The notes below the pieces were generated by a model, which worked only from the letters and a program-made list of their open reading frames with translations, was not told where the DNA came from and ran no database searches. A DNA stretch of 64,000 nucleotides from an uncultured Campylobacterales bacterium (GTDB lineage: Bacteria > Campylobacterota > Campylobacteria > Campylobacterales > Arcobacteraceae): positions 1-64,000 of the forward strand of contig CANLWY010000001.1 of the NCBI GenBank assembly GCA_947494995.1, given 5' to 3'. The position numbers were made by a program, and so were the translations under genes. This document shows, piece by piece, positions 38,074-48,343 of the stretch. Within the stretch, counting starts at the first letter, position 1. Each line of letters begins with the position of its first letter.

Positions 38074-38102
38074 TTGACATTAGAAAAAAAATCTATTACA
38101 AT
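38074..38102 (+). promoter_or_regulatory. Sigma70-type promoter upstream of the sulfur assimilation operon
   Basis: TTGACA-N17-TACAAT. Confidence 0.6.
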
Positions 38103-38145
38103 TTCACCATACAAAAACAAAACGAAATAAAAAAAAGGAAAAAAA

Positions 38146-39417
38146 ATGCAAAAAGAGACGATTGCAGTACACGGAGGCTATAACAACAAAGAAGGTTGGG
38201 GAACAATGGCCGTTCCTATTGCACAAACTACAGCATATGCATTTAGAGATGCTGAACATGCAGCTAACCTTTTCGCACTAAAAGAGCTAGGACCTATTTA
38301 TACAAGATTAAATAATCCTACTACTGATGTGTTAGAGCAAAGAATTGCTCAACTTGAAGGTGGAGCTGGCGCTTTATGTGTATCTTCAGGTCAATCAGCA
38401 ATCTTCTATGCAATTGCAAACGTAGCAGAAGCTGGAGATAACATCTTAATTTCTGATAAGTTATATGGTGGAGCAGTTACATTATTAACTCATACTATTA
38501 AAAGATTTGGAATTTCTGCTAAAGTATTTAAAAGTGCAGACGCTTCAGACTTAGAAGAACAAATTGATGAAAATACAAAAGCAATTTTCTTTGAATCTTT
38601 ATCAAACCCACAAATTGCTATTGCAGATGTGGAAGCAATTGTTGAGATTGCTAAGAGAAATGGTGTTTTAACTATTTGTGATAATACAGTTGCTAGTGCA
38701 GCACTATTTAATCCTATTTCATGGGGTGTAGATGTTGTAGTTCACTCAACTTCAAAATACACAAATGGTCAAGGTACAGCAATCGGTGGTGTTATTGTTG
38801 AAAGAGATGGTTTAGCAGAATTTTTTAAAGAGAACTCAAAAAGATATTATCACTTTGTTGAGCCAGATGCATCTTATCATGGATTAGTTTATGTAGATGT
38901 ACCTCTTCCAAACTTCACATTAAGAGCTAGATTAGCACTTTTAAGAGATATTGGAGCTACACAATCTCCTCATAACTCTTGGTTGCTATTACAAACAATT
39001 GAAACTTTAGGTTTAAGAGTTGATAAACACTCTGATAACGCTTTAGAAATTGCAAAATATTTAGAATCAAATCCAAAAGTTAAATCAGTTAACTATCCAG
39101 GATTAGAATCAAATGCAGATTATGATAAAGCACAAAAATATTTCAAAGATGGAAAAGCTTCAGGGCTTATCTCTTTTGAAACAGAAGATTATGAGTCAGC
39201 TAAAGCTGTAATTGATGCAGCAAAACTGTTCTCAGTTGTAGTTAATATTGGAGATTCAAAATCTCTAATTGTACACCCAGCATCAACTACTCACTCTCAA
39301 ATGAATGAGCAAGAGTTAAAAGATGCAGGAATTAATCCTACAACGGTTAGGTTATCAATTGGTTTAGAAAATCCAAAAGATTTAATTGAAGATTTAGAAC
39401 AAGCATTAGGAAAATAA
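38146..39417 (+). CDS. O-acetylhomoserine sulfhydrylase / Cys-Met PLP enzyme
   Basis: AQTTAYAFRDAEHAANLFALKELGPIYTRLNNPTTDVLEQRIAQLEGG; VVHSTSKYTNGQG. Confidence 0.93.
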   Translation: MQKETIAVHGGYNNKEGWGTMAVPIAQTTAYAFRDAEHAANLFALKELGPIYTRLNNPTTDVLEQRIAQLEGGAGALCVSSGQSAIFYAIANVAEAGDNILISDKLYGGAVTLLTHTIKRFGISAKVFKSADASDLEEQIDENTKAIFFESLSNPQIAIADVEAIVEIAKRNGVLTICDNTVASAALFNPISWGVDVVVHSTSKYTNGQGTAIGGVIVERDGLAEFFKENSKRYYHFVEPDASYHGLVYVDVPLPNFTLRARLALLRDIGATQSPHNSWLLLQTIETLGLRVDKHSDNALEIAKYLESNPKVKSVNYPGLESNADYDKAQKYFKDGKASGLISFETEDYESAKAVIDAAKLFSVVVNIGDSKSLIVHPASTTHSQMNEQELKDAGINPTTVRLSIGLENPKDLIEDLEQALGK

Positions 39418-39418
39418 G

Positions 39419-39832
39419 ATGCCACTAATATCTACAAAAGGAGTATATGGATTAACAGCCATGTACGAGTTAAGTAAACATGACAAAGAGACTCCCATGC
39501 AAATTAAGGAGATCTCTTCAAATGCAGATATTCCTCAAAACTACTTAGAACAACTTCTAAGTAAACTTAGACGAGCAGAGCTTGTAAAAAGTATCAGAGG
39601 AGCAAGAGGCGGTTATATCTTAGCAGGAGATGCAAAAGATATTTTAGTAAAAGATATTCTTATTGCTTTAGAGGGAGATTTAAAAGTTGCCGACTCAAAA
39701 ACAAAGAGTCCTGCTTTAAATATCTTTTTTGATGAAGCAAAAGAGAATACAAAAAAGATTTTTGATTTAAGTTTATCACAATTAGATGATTATGAAGACA
39801 AATACAACGAAGTATTACACTATAGTATATAA
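39419..39832 (+). CDS. Rrf2 family regulator lacking cysteines (CymR-like)
   Basis: KGVYGLTAMYELSKHDKETPMQIKEISSNADIPQNYLEQLLSKLRRAELVKSIRGARGGY; no Cys in translation. Confidence 0.88.
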   Translation: MPLISTKGVYGLTAMYELSKHDKETPMQIKEISSNADIPQNYLEQLLSKLRRAELVKSIRGARGGYILAGDAKDILVKDILIALEGDLKVADSKTKSPALNIFFDEAKENTKKIFDLSLSQLDDYEDKYNEVLHYSI

Positions 39833-39852
39833 AAAAGGAAAAGGAAAATAAA

Positions 39853-40779
39853 ATGAAATTTGCACAAAATGTTACAGAATTAATTGGAAATACACCATTA
39901 GTAAAATTACAAAAGGCTAGTAAAGAGACTGAAACAACAGTTCTTGGAAAATGTGAGTTTATGAACCCAACTCACTCAGTTAAAGACAGAATTGGTACAA
40001 ATATGATTAAAACAGCTTTAGAGCAAGGTTTAATCAATGAAAATACAACAGTAATTGAACCAACATCAGGGAATACTGGTATTGCTCTAGCTTCTGTATG
40101 TGCAGGACTTGGAATTAAACTTATCCTTACAATGCCTTCTTCAATGAGTATTGAAAGAAGAAAGCTTTTAAAAGCTTTAGGTGCAGAGCTTGTATTAACT
40201 GAGCCAGAAAAAGGAATGAAAGGTGCAATTGATAAAGCATCAGAATTAGCTGAGACTATTGAAGATTCATTTATTCCTCAACAGTTTAACAATGGAGCAA
40301 ACCCTGATATCCATAGAAAAACTACAGCAAAAGAGATTTTAGCTGATACAGATGGAAAGATTGACATCTTAGTTGCAGCTATTGGTACAGGTGGTTCTAT
40401 TACTGGTATTGGTGAAGTTTTAAAAGAGCATAACCCAAATATTGAAATCATTGCAGTTGAGCCTGAAGCATCTCCAGTTTTAAGTGGAGGTAAACCAGGA
40501 CCACATAGAATTCAAGGTATTGGTGCAGGTTTTGTTCCAAATGTATTAAATACTGATCTTTTCAAAGAAGTTGTAAAAGTTTCAAATGAAGATGCAATTG
40601 CAACTTCAAGAGAGTTAGCAAGTAACGAAGGTCTTTTAGTTGGAATTTCTGCTGGTGCAAATGTATTTGCAGCTACACAAATTGCTTCTAAAGAAGAAAA
40701 TAAAGGTAAAACGATTGTTACAATTTTATGTGACACAGGTGAGAGATATCTTAGTTCAGGACTTTATGACGATGAGTAG
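39853..40779 (+). CDS. cysK: Cysteine synthase A
   Basis: NPTHSVKDRIG; EPTSGNTGIALA; GTGGSITG. Confidence 0.96.
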   Translation: MKFAQNVTELIGNTPLVKLQKASKETETTVLGKCEFMNPTHSVKDRIGTNMIKTALEQGLINENTTVIEPTSGNTGIALASVCAGLGIKLILTMPSSMSIERRKLLKALGAELVLTEPEKGMKGAIDKASELAETIEDSFIPQQFNNGANPDIHRKTTAKEILADTDGKIDILVAAIGTGGSITGIGEVLKEHNPNIEIIAVEPEASPVLSGGKPGPHRIQGIGAGFVPNVLNTDLFKEVVKVSNEDAIATSRELASNEGLLVGISAGANVFAATQIASKEENKGKTIVTILCDTGERYLSSGLYDDE

Positions 40780-40790
40780 AAATACTCATC
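40771..40790 (+). other. Hairpin with GAAA tetraloop over the cysK stop
   Basis: GATGAGTA-GAAA-TACTCATC. Confidence 0.55.
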
Positions 40791-40818
40791 CTCTCATAAT
40801 CACCTAAAATAATGAGAG
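40791..40818 (+). promoter_or_regulatory. SD-sequestering hairpin before the DUF2061 gene
   Basis: CTCTCAT-N14-ATGAGAG; the right arm contains the GAGAGG SD of the ATG at 40826. Confidence 0.5.
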
Positions 40819-40825
40819 GTTAAAA

Positions 40826-41050
40826 ATGGCAGAAAAAGCATACAGATCTGTTGCAAAAACTGTCTCTTGGCGAACAGTTGGAACTCTTGATACTATAATT
40901 ATTTCATACTTTATTACTGGTAATTTAGCAATGGCAGCCTCAATTGGTAGTATTGAGCTTGTTACGAAAATGGTATTGTACTACTTTCATGAAAGAGCTT
41001 GGAATAAGATCTCTTTTGGAAAAGTAAAAGAACCGGATTATCAGATTTAA
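40826..41050 (+). CDS. DUF2061 membrane protein
   Basis: RSVAKTVSWRTVGTLDTIIISYFITGNLAMAASIGSIELVTKMVLYYFHERAWNKI. Confidence 0.92.
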   Translation: MAEKAYRSVAKTVSWRTVGTLDTIIISYFITGNLAMAASIGSIELVTKMVLYYFHERAWNKISFGKVKEPDYQI

Positions 41051-41083
41051 ATGATAACAATAATAATTATGGATAATAACTAG

Positions 41084-41779
41084 ATGGATATTAAGAAGTT
41101 AAACGAAGATTTTGCTAACGCAGATGCAACACAGATTTTAGAATACTTTATTAAAGAATATGGAAGAGATGCTGCTTTATCAAGTAGCTTAGGTGCAGAA
41201 GACCAAGTGCTAACTGATAAAATTTTGAAAATAGATAAAAATGCAAATATTTTTACTCTAGATACGGGAAGATTACATCCTGAGACATATGATGTAATGG
41301 ATGCAACAAACCTTAAATATGGAGTTAAATTAGAAGTATTTTTTCCTTTAAATGATGCAGTTCAAGACCTTTACCAATCACAAGGTATTAATGGTCATTA
41401 TGAAAGTATTGAAAATAGAAAAAACTGTTGTGGCGTTAGAAAGATGGAGCCACTAAAAAGAGCACTTGCTCCTCTTAAAGTTTGGATTACAGGACTTAGA
41501 GCAGCTCAAAGTGTTACAAGAACAGATATGCCAGTAGTTGAATATGATGAAAACTTTGGAGTTATCAAAGTTAATCCATTAATCAACTGGAGTGAAGAAG
41601 ATGTTTGGAACTACATCAAAGAAAACAATGTTCCATACAATAAACTTCATGACCAAGGTTATCCAAGTATTGGTTGTGCACCCTGTACTCGACCTGTTGA
41701 AAAAGGACAGGATATAAGAAGTGGAAGATGGTGGTGGGAAAACCCTGAACACAAAGAGTGTGGATTACACGCCAAATAA
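41084..41779 (+). CDS. cysH: APS/PAPS reductase with CC...CxxC [4Fe-4S] motif
   Basis: NCCGVRKMEPLKRAL, WITGLRAAQS, GCAPCTRP. Confidence 0.95.
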   Translation: MDIKKLNEDFANADATQILEYFIKEYGRDAALSSSLGAEDQVLTDKILKIDKNANIFTLDTGRLHPETYDVMDATNLKYGVKLEVFFPLNDAVQDLYQSQGINGHYESIENRKNCCGVRKMEPLKRALAPLKVWITGLRAAQSVTRTDMPVVEYDENFGVIKVNPLINWSEEDVWNYIKENNVPYNKLHDQGYPSIGCAPCTRPVEKGQDIRSGRWWWENPEHKECGLHAK

Positions 41780-41802
41780 AATTAAGACAAATGACGATGA
41801 AA

Positions 41803-41867
41803 TCAAACTTTTAATTTGAAGGATTCAATTTAAAAATAATATAGAAGAAATCAAACCTTTACTTTGA
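41803..41867. repeat. Two tandem TCAAA-N7-TTTGA inverted repeats between cysH and cysD
   Basis: AAATCAAACTTTTAATTTGA and AAATCAAACCTTTACTTTGA, 48 bp apart. Confidence 0.5.
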
Positions 41868-41899
41868 CTATTCTAAAACAATTAATGGGATGATAAATA

Positions 41900-42826
41900 A
41901 TGAGCAATGAAATAGAAATAAGTCCTGAAAGACTTACACATTTAAAACAATTAGAAGCAGAAAGTATGCATATAATGAGAGAAGTAGTAGCAGAGTTTTC
42001 AAACCCTGGTATGCTTTACTCAGTAGGGAAAGACTCTTCTGTAATGTTACACCTTTTACAAAAAGCATTTTACCCTGCACCACCACCATTACCTTTAATG
42101 CATGTTGATACAACATGGAAATTTAAAGAAATGATAGAGTTTAGAGATAGACGAGCAAAAGAAGTTGGAATGGAATTAATAGTTTACTCTAATCCAAAAG
42201 GTCTTGAAATGGATATCTCTCCTTTTGAACATGGATCTGCATTACATACAGATATCATGAAAACAGAAGGATTAAAAAACGCTTTAAATATTCAAAAGTT
42301 TGATGCTGTATTTGGAGGTGCTAGAAGAGATGAAGAAAAATCTAGAGCAAAAGAGAGAATTTACTCATTTAGAGATAAAAACCATAGATGGGATCCAAAA
42401 AACCAAAGACCAGAACTTTGGAATATCTATAATGGAAAACATACACAAGGTGAATCTATCAGAGTATTCCCACTATCAAACTGGACAGAGCTTGATATTT
42501 GGCAATATATCTATTTAGAAGCTATTCCAATTCCTGATTTATACTTCTCTAAAGAGAGAGAAGTAGTAGAATATATGGGTACAAAAATCATGGTAGATGA
42601 TGATAGAGTTCCTGAAGAATTAAGAAAAACTTCTAAAAAAGAGAAAGTAAGATTTAGAACACTTGGATGTTATCCATTAACTGGTGCTGTAGAGAGTGAA
42701 GCTAATACATTACCTGAGATTATTCAAGAGATGTTAACTTGTACAACATCTGAAAGACAAGGTAGATTAATAGATAGTGATGGTGACGCATCAATGGAAA
42801 AAAAGAAACAAGAAGGGTATTTTTAA
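41900..42826 (+). CDS. cysD: Sulfate adenylyltransferase subunit 2
   Basis: [42 protein letters not shown]. Confidence 0.97.
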   Translation: MSNEIEISPERLTHLKQLEAESMHIMREVVAEFSNPGMLYSVGKDSSVMLHLLQKAFYPAPPPLPLMHVDTTWKFKEMIEFRDRRAKEVGMELIVYSNPKGLEMDISPFEHGSALHTDIMKTEGLKNALNIQKFDAVFGGARRDEEKSRAKERIYSFRDKNHRWDPKNQRPELWNIYNGKHTQGESIRVFPLSNWTELDIWQYIYLEAIPIPDLYFSKEREVVEYMGTKIMVDDDRVPEELRKTSKKEKVRFRTLGCYPLTGAVESEANTLPEIIQEMLTCTTSERQGRLIDSDGDASMEKKKQEGYF

Positions 42827-42827
42827 G

Positions 42828-44291
42828 ATGGCACATCAATCAGATTTAATTTCAGAAAATATTGAAAAATATTTAAAAGAACACGAAAACAAAGAGATAT
42901 TAAGATTTATTACTTGTGGTTCAGTTGATGATGGTAAATCAACTTTAATTGGTAGACTTTTATATGATTCTAAAATGATTTTTGAAGACCAATTAGCTGC
43001 TATTGAAAAAGATAGTAAGAAAGTTGGTACTACAGGTGAAAAGATTGATTTAGCACTTTTAGTTGATGGTTTAGCAAGTGAGCGAGAACAAGGTATTACT
43101 ATTGATGTTGCCTATAGATTTTTTTCAACTGAAAAAAGAAAGTTCATCATAGCAGATACTCCAGGACATGAACAATATACAAGAAACATGGCAACAGGGG
43201 CTTCAACAGCAGATGTTGCTATTATCTTAATTGATGCAAGACAAGGGATTTTAACTCAAACTAAAAGACACTCTTATATTGCATCTCTATTAGGTATTAA
43301 AAACCTTATTGTTGCTATTAATAAAATGGATTTAGTTGATTTTTCACAAGAAGTATTTGAAAATATCAAAAAAGACTATAATGAGATTATTCCAAATCTT
43401 CCACATAATGAAGATTTAAATATTGAGTTTATTCCTATTTCTGCTTTAGATGGAGATAATATTTTAACTAACTCACAAAAGTCACCTTGGTATACTGATA
43501 AACCATTAATGGAATTACTTGATACTATTGAAATTCATAAAAAAGAGTCTAACTCGTTTAGATTACCAGTTCAGTATGTAGTAAGACCACACTTAAACTT
43601 TAGAGGTTTCTCTGGAACTATTTCAAGTGGAAGTATTTCTGTTGGTGATGAGATTACTGTATTACCATCAAGAAAGATATCTAAAGTGAAATCAATAGTA
43701 TCAAATGATGTTAAAGATTTAAGACCAATTGGAAAAGATGAAGAAGTAGAAACTATTCAAACAGCATATGCTCCAATGGCTACAACTATTACATTAGAAG
43801 ATGAAATTGATATTTCAAGAGGAGATATGATTGTAAAATCAAGTGATATTCCTAAAGTATCAGATCACTTATCAGCAATGGTTGTATGGATGGATGAAGC
43901 ACCATTAACTTTAAATCAGAATTATGTAATTAAAAGAGCAACTTCTGTGTTAAATGGAACTTTTAACTCTATTGATTTCAAAAAGAATATTAATACTTTT
44001 GAAGAAGTAAATACTTCAAGTCTAGAGTTAAATGATATTGCACAAGTTACAATTTCACTTGATAGAGAGATTGCTGTAGATCCTTATCATGAGAATAGAT
44101 ATACTGGAAGTTTTATTATTATTGATAAATATAATAACTCTACAGTTGGTGCTGGAATGATTGTATCTTCTGTTGAAGGTTCTGCACAACTTGCACAAGA
44201 TAATAGAGACTATACACAAGCAGAAATTGAGCTTAATGCGTATATTAGAAAGAACTTCCCTGAGTGGGGTTGTAAAGAGATTTTAGGATAA
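42828..44291 (+). CDS. cysN: Sulfate adenylyltransferase subunit 1 (start MAHQSDL at 42828)
   Basis: GSVDDGKSTLIGRLLYD; DTPGHEQYTRNMATGAS; NKMD. Confidence 0.96.
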   Translation: MAHQSDLISENIEKYLKEHENKEILRFITCGSVDDGKSTLIGRLLYDSKMIFEDQLAAIEKDSKKVGTTGEKIDLALLVDGLASEREQGITIDVAYRFFSTEKRKFIIADTPGHEQYTRNMATGASTADVAIILIDARQGILTQTKRHSYIASLLGIKNLIVAINKMDLVDFSQEVFENIKKDYNEIIPNLPHNEDLNIEFIPISALDGDNILTNSQKSPWYTDKPLMELLDTIEIHKKESNSFRLPVQYVVRPHLNFRGFSGTISSGSISVGDEITVLPSRKISKVKSIVSNDVKDLRPIGKDEEVETIQTAYAPMATTITLEDEIDISRGDMIVKSSDIPKVSDHLSAMVVWMDEAPLTLNQNYVIKRATSVLNGTFNSIDFKKNINTFEEVNTSSLELNDIAQVTISLDREIAVDPYHENRYTGSFIIIDKYNNSTVGAGMIVSSVEGSAQLAQDNRDYTQAEIELNAYIRKNFPEWGCKEILG

Positions 44292-44295
44292 GAGT

Positions 44296-45855
44296 ATGGC
44301 GAAAGAAACAAAAGCTCAAAGAGTTGAACGTATAAAAAAAGAGAAAGATGGACTTGATGTACTTCAAGACATCTATCTTTATGCAATAACAGGTGAAGAG
44401 GTTCACCCTGAAGATATTGATAGGTTCAAGTGGTATGGAATGTATACACAAAATAGAAACCTTCAAGATGAAGATGATCAAACTCTATACTTTATGCTTA
44501 GAGTTAAACTTGAAGGTGGAGAATTAACTCTTCCTCAATTAAAAATTGTAGCAGAAATTTCAGAAAAATATGCAAGAGGAACTGCAGACTTTACAACTAG
44601 ACAAGATATTCAATTCCACTATATTAGAGTTATAGACTTACCTGAAATCTTTAGACTTCTTGATACTGTTGGATTATGTTCTATCTTTGCTGCAGGAGAT
44701 GTTCCAAGAAATGTAGTTTCTTGTCCAGTAAATGGAATAGACCATGAAGAAATTGCCGATGTTAGAGATATTGTTGATAAATTAAATGCACTATTTAAAG
44801 GAAATAAACTATTCTCTAACCTTCCAAGAAAATATAAAGTTGGTGTAAATGGATGTTCTAAAAACTGTATGCACCATGAGATTCAAGATTTAAGTTTTAA
44901 CGCAGTTAAACAAGCAAATGGAAGAGTTCACTTTGCAGTAAGTGTTGGTGGAGGTATGGCTTCAAATAGAAGAGCCGCTGAACATATTGGATATGTTACT
45001 CCTTCACAAGTTATTCCATTAGCAAAAGCAGTTACTAAAATCTATAGAGACCATGGATTAAGAGAAAAAAGAACTAAAGCTAGATTAGGTCACCTAATAG
45101 AGCATTGGGGATTAGCAAAATTTAGAGAAGAGTTACAAAATTCTGTAACTTTTAGAATAAAAGATGCAAATGAAATTGAATATGTAAACTCTAGATATAG
45201 AGAGCATTTTGGTATTCATGAAAGTAAAGAAAAAGGCAAGTCTTTTATTGGATGTTCTTTAAATTCTGGACATATTGGTGCTAAGGGATTAAACAATTTA
45301 ATAGAACTGTTTGAAAAACATGGTGCAAGTAAATTAAAAGCAACTGTTACTCAAAATATTGTAATAACTGATGCACCAACAAAAAGTGCCCAAGCTCTTG
45401 CAAAAGATTTAGCAGAAGTTAATATTAAAGCTTTCCCTTCAAACTTTAGAGCGAAAACTCAAGCATGTACAGGATTGAACTTCTGTAAATTTGCAATCTC
45501 TGAAACAAAAGGTGCTTCAAAAGAGCTTGTAGAACACTTAGAAGCTAAATTTCCTGAGTTTGGAGAAAGAGTATCTATTTCAGTAAATGGTTGTCCTAAC
45601 TCTTGTGCCCATCCTCATATTGTCGATTTAGGACTAATAGGGACTAAGGTTAAAAATGAAGAAGGTCAATCTGTAGTTGGGTATGAACTTCTTGTAGGTG
45701 GTTTTTTAGAAGGTGTTAAAACACAATTTAACCAAAAAACAGGTATCAAATTTGAAGCCTCAAAATTAAATGAAAATGTAGAAAGCCTAGTTCAAGACTA
45801 TTTAGATTCTGACTTTGCTACTTTAAGAGATTTTCTACTTACAAAAGTAAAATAA
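44296..45855 (+). CDS. Assimilatory nitrite/sulfite reductase hemoprotein
   Basis: DFTTRQDIQFHYIRV; CTGLNFCKFAISETKG; VSINGCPNSC-like VSVNGCPNSCAHPH. Confidence 0.93.
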   Translation: MAKETKAQRVERIKKEKDGLDVLQDIYLYAITGEEVHPEDIDRFKWYGMYTQNRNLQDEDDQTLYFMLRVKLEGGELTLPQLKIVAEISEKYARGTADFTTRQDIQFHYIRVIDLPEIFRLLDTVGLCSIFAAGDVPRNVVSCPVNGIDHEEIADVRDIVDKLNALFKGNKLFSNLPRKYKVGVNGCSKNCMHHEIQDLSFNAVKQANGRVHFAVSVGGGMASNRRAAEHIGYVTPSQVIPLAKAVTKIYRDHGLREKRTKARLGHLIEHWGLAKFREELQNSVTFRIKDANEIEYVNSRYREHFGIHESKEKGKSFIGCSLNSGHIGAKGLNNLIELFEKHGASKLKATVTQNIVITDAPTKSAQALAKDLAEVNIKAFPSNFRAKTQACTGLNFCKFAISETKGASKELVEHLEAKFPEFGERVSISVNGCPNSCAHPHIVDLGLIGTKVKNEEGQSVVGYELLVGGFLEGVKTQFNQKTGIKFEASKLNENVESLVQDYLDSDFATLRDFLLTKVK

Positions 45856-45880
45856 AAGAAGAGTTTTTCTCTTCTTTTAT
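45852..45880 (+). terminator. Intrinsic terminator of the cys operon
   Basis: ATAAAAGAAGAG-TTTTT-CTCTTCTTTTAT. Confidence 0.8.
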
Positions 45881-45918
45881 CATATTAATTAAACATATAA
45901 TAAAAATAAGTTATTATT

Positions 45919-47226
45919 ATGACTATGAAAAAAAATATATTTAGACCATTTTTTGATAAAAATACAGATACATTAGATTTTATAAGATATAACACTATTG
46001 GAAAAAGTAAAAAAGAGTATTTTGATTATACTGCCTCAGGATTAGCCTTTAGGCAAATAGAGAACCGTGTAAGAGATGTTCTTGAAACTTATGCAAATAC
46101 ACACTCAGAAGTCTCTTCAAATGCAAATATTACAAACCAGTATTATAATGAAGCTATAGAATCATTAAAAAACTCTCTAGAGTTAAATGATGAATTTTCA
46201 ATTATTCCTAGTGGTTGTGGAGCAACTGCCGCTATTAAGAGATTTCAAGAGATATTAGGAATTTATATTCCTCCTGCAACAATTAAAAGATTTAATATTA
46301 CTGTTGCTAAAAAGAAACTCCCTTTAATCATTGTTGGTCCTTATGAACACCATTCAAATGAAGTAAGCTATAGAGAAGCTTTATGCGAAGTTCAAAGAAT
46401 AAGATTAACAGATGACGGGCTAATAGATTTACGACAATTAAAAGAGGTTTTACAAGAGAATCATCATAGAGAAATTATTGGATGTTTTTGTATTGCCTCT
46501 AATGTAACTGGAATTATAACCCCTTATGAAGAGATTTCAAGACTACTAAGACTTTATAAAGCAACTGTTCTTTTTGATGCAGCGGCAAGTAGTCCATATA
46601 TGAATATTCCATGTGAATTATATGATGCTTTAGTTATCTCTCCTCATAAACTTCTTGGAGGTCCAGGTTCTTGTGGATTACTTGCTATAAGAAACACTTT
46701 AGTTGATGATGAGATAGCTCCTACTTTTGCAGGAGGAGGAACAGTACAATATGTTAATTCTCAAGTTCAAGAGTATGAAAAAGAGATAAGTGTTAGAGAA
46801 ACAGCTGGGACTCCGGGGATATTACAACTTATAAGAGCAAGTTTAGCTTACCAACTTAGAAATGAAATAGGTTTTGAATTTATTCTAAACCAAAAAGAGA
46901 TGCTTTTAAACCATTTTCTAAAAGAGATTGAAACCATTCCAAATATTTTTATTTATGGAAATAGAGATTCAAAAAATATAGGTATCATATCTTTTAATAT
47001 TGAAGATATAAACCCTTATGATATTTGTGAAAGATTATCTCAAAATGCTGGGATACAAACAAGAGCAGGATGTTCCTGTGCAGGACCTTATGGTCATGAT
47101 TTATTAGGATTCAATACTAAAGAAGAAGTACAGGAAAAACCAGGTTGGCTTAGAATATCAATCCACTATTCACAAACCCTTGAAGATATAAATAATTTAT
47201 TAAAAGCTTTAAAAGAATCTATTTAA
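45919..47226 (+). CDS. Class V aminotransferase-fold PLP enzyme, cysteine desulfurase-like
   Basis: ATVLFDAAASSPYMNI; LVISPHKLLGGPGSCGLL; IQTRAGCSCAGPYGH. Confidence 0.88.
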   Translation: MTMKKNIFRPFFDKNTDTLDFIRYNTIGKSKKEYFDYTASGLAFRQIENRVRDVLETYANTHSEVSSNANITNQYYNEAIESLKNSLELNDEFSIIPSGCGATAAIKRFQEILGIYIPPATIKRFNITVAKKKLPLIIVGPYEHHSNEVSYREALCEVQRIRLTDDGLIDLRQLKEVLQENHHREIIGCFCIASNVTGIITPYEEISRLLRLYKATVLFDAAASSPYMNIPCELYDALVISPHKLLGGPGSCGLLAIRNTLVDDEIAPTFAGGGTVQYVNSQVQEYEKEISVRETAGTPGILQLIRASLAYQLRNEIGFEFILNQKEMLLNHFLKEIETIPNIFIYGNRDSKNIGIISFNIEDINPYDICERLSQNAGIQTRAGCSCAGPYGHDLLGFNTKEEVQEKPGWLRISIHYSQTLEDINNLLKALKESI

Positions 47227-47230
47227 AGCT

Positions 47231-48343
47231 ATGAAGATTTCATTATTTGCCACTATTTTTTTGTCAATTATGACACTCTTCACTCTTCTTATTGCAAGAA
47301 GATTTGTTAGAAAGTTACACTTTAAACAAAAAACAAAAAATATAATCTATATCTTTTTAGCACTAAATTTATTTGGTGTACTAGGATATATGCTTGCAAG
47401 ACACAACCCCTCTTTACCTAATTGGGCTTACTTCTTATTATCAGTTCCAATTGGTTTAATTTTCTTATTGTTTGTTGCAACAGTTTTTTATGAACTGTTT
47501 TCAAGAATATTAAATGCAACTACAATAAGTGAAAAAAGAAGAAACTTTTTTAAAAAATCACTTGATATAGGAGCTGTTAGTATTGCAGGTGGAATAAATG
47601 CAAAAGCTATGTATAATGCCAAAACAGTAGAGATAGAAAAAGTAAAAATAAAAATAAAAAATCTAGAACAAGTATACTCAATAGTTCAACTAAGTGATAT
47701 TCACATTGGTGGACTTATAGACAAGGAGTTTATTGCAAATTTAGTTAAAAGAGTAAATGCACTTAATCCAGATGTGGTAGTTATTACAGGGGATTTAGTT
47801 GATGTAAAACTTGATTATGCAAAACCAGCATTAGATGAATTAAAAAATATAAAATCAAACTACGGAAACTACTTTTGTGTTGGAAACCATGAGTACTTTC
47901 ATGGGCTAGTACCCATTATTAATTATATAAATACCCTAAATTTCAAAACATTAGAAAATGAAAATGTCTATATTGGACAAGAGGATAAAGGTTTTAATCT
48001 AGCTGGAGTGTATGATGTTTTTGGGTACAACATTGATGCTTATAAACCTGATTTAAAAAAAGCCTTAGATGGAAGACTTATAAATAATCCAACCGTATTA
48101 CTTGCTCATCAACCAAAATATGTTGAAGAAGTAAAAAATGTCGATTTAGTACTTTCAGGACATACACATGGAGGACAAATTTTTCCATTTAATTATCTTG
48201 TAAAACTTCAACAACCCTATGTAAAAGGTTTACATCAGCATAATGAAGAAACACAAATATATATAAATAAAGGTACAGGATTCTGGGGACCACCTATGAG
48301 ACTAGGAGCTAGTTCAGAAATTACTCATATTACTTTGGTTTAA
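47231..48343 (+). CDS. Membrane-anchored metallophosphoesterase
   Basis: LSDIHIG, VVITGDLVD, VGNHEYF, LAHQP, LSGHTHGGQIFP. Confidence 0.95.
   Translation: MKISLFATIFLSIMTLFTLLIARRFVRKLHFKQKTKNIIYIFLALNLFGVLGYMLARHNPSLPNWAYFLLSVPIGLIFLLFVATVFYELFSRILNATTISEKRRNFFKKSLDIGAVSIAGGINAKAMYNAKTVEIEKVKIKIKNLEQVYSIVQLSDIHIGGLIDKEFIANLVKRVNALNPDVVVITGDLVDVKLDYAKPALDELKNIKSNYGNYFCVGNHEYFHGLVPIINYINTLNFKTLENENVYIGQEDKGFNLAGVYDVFGYNIDAYKPDLKKALDGRLINNPTVLLAHQPKYVEEVKNVDLVLSGHTHGGQIFPFNYLVKLQQPYVKGLHQHNEETQIYINKGTGFWGPPMRLGASSEITHITLV

Noticed and set aside
41803-41867. Tandem repeats considered as a CRISPR remnant
   Set aside because: Only two imperfect units, palindromic arms of 5 bp, no cas genes in the window.
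42300-42518. 72-aa ORF inside cysD in another frame
   Set aside because: Out-of-frame reading of a conserved gene without a ribosome-binding site.
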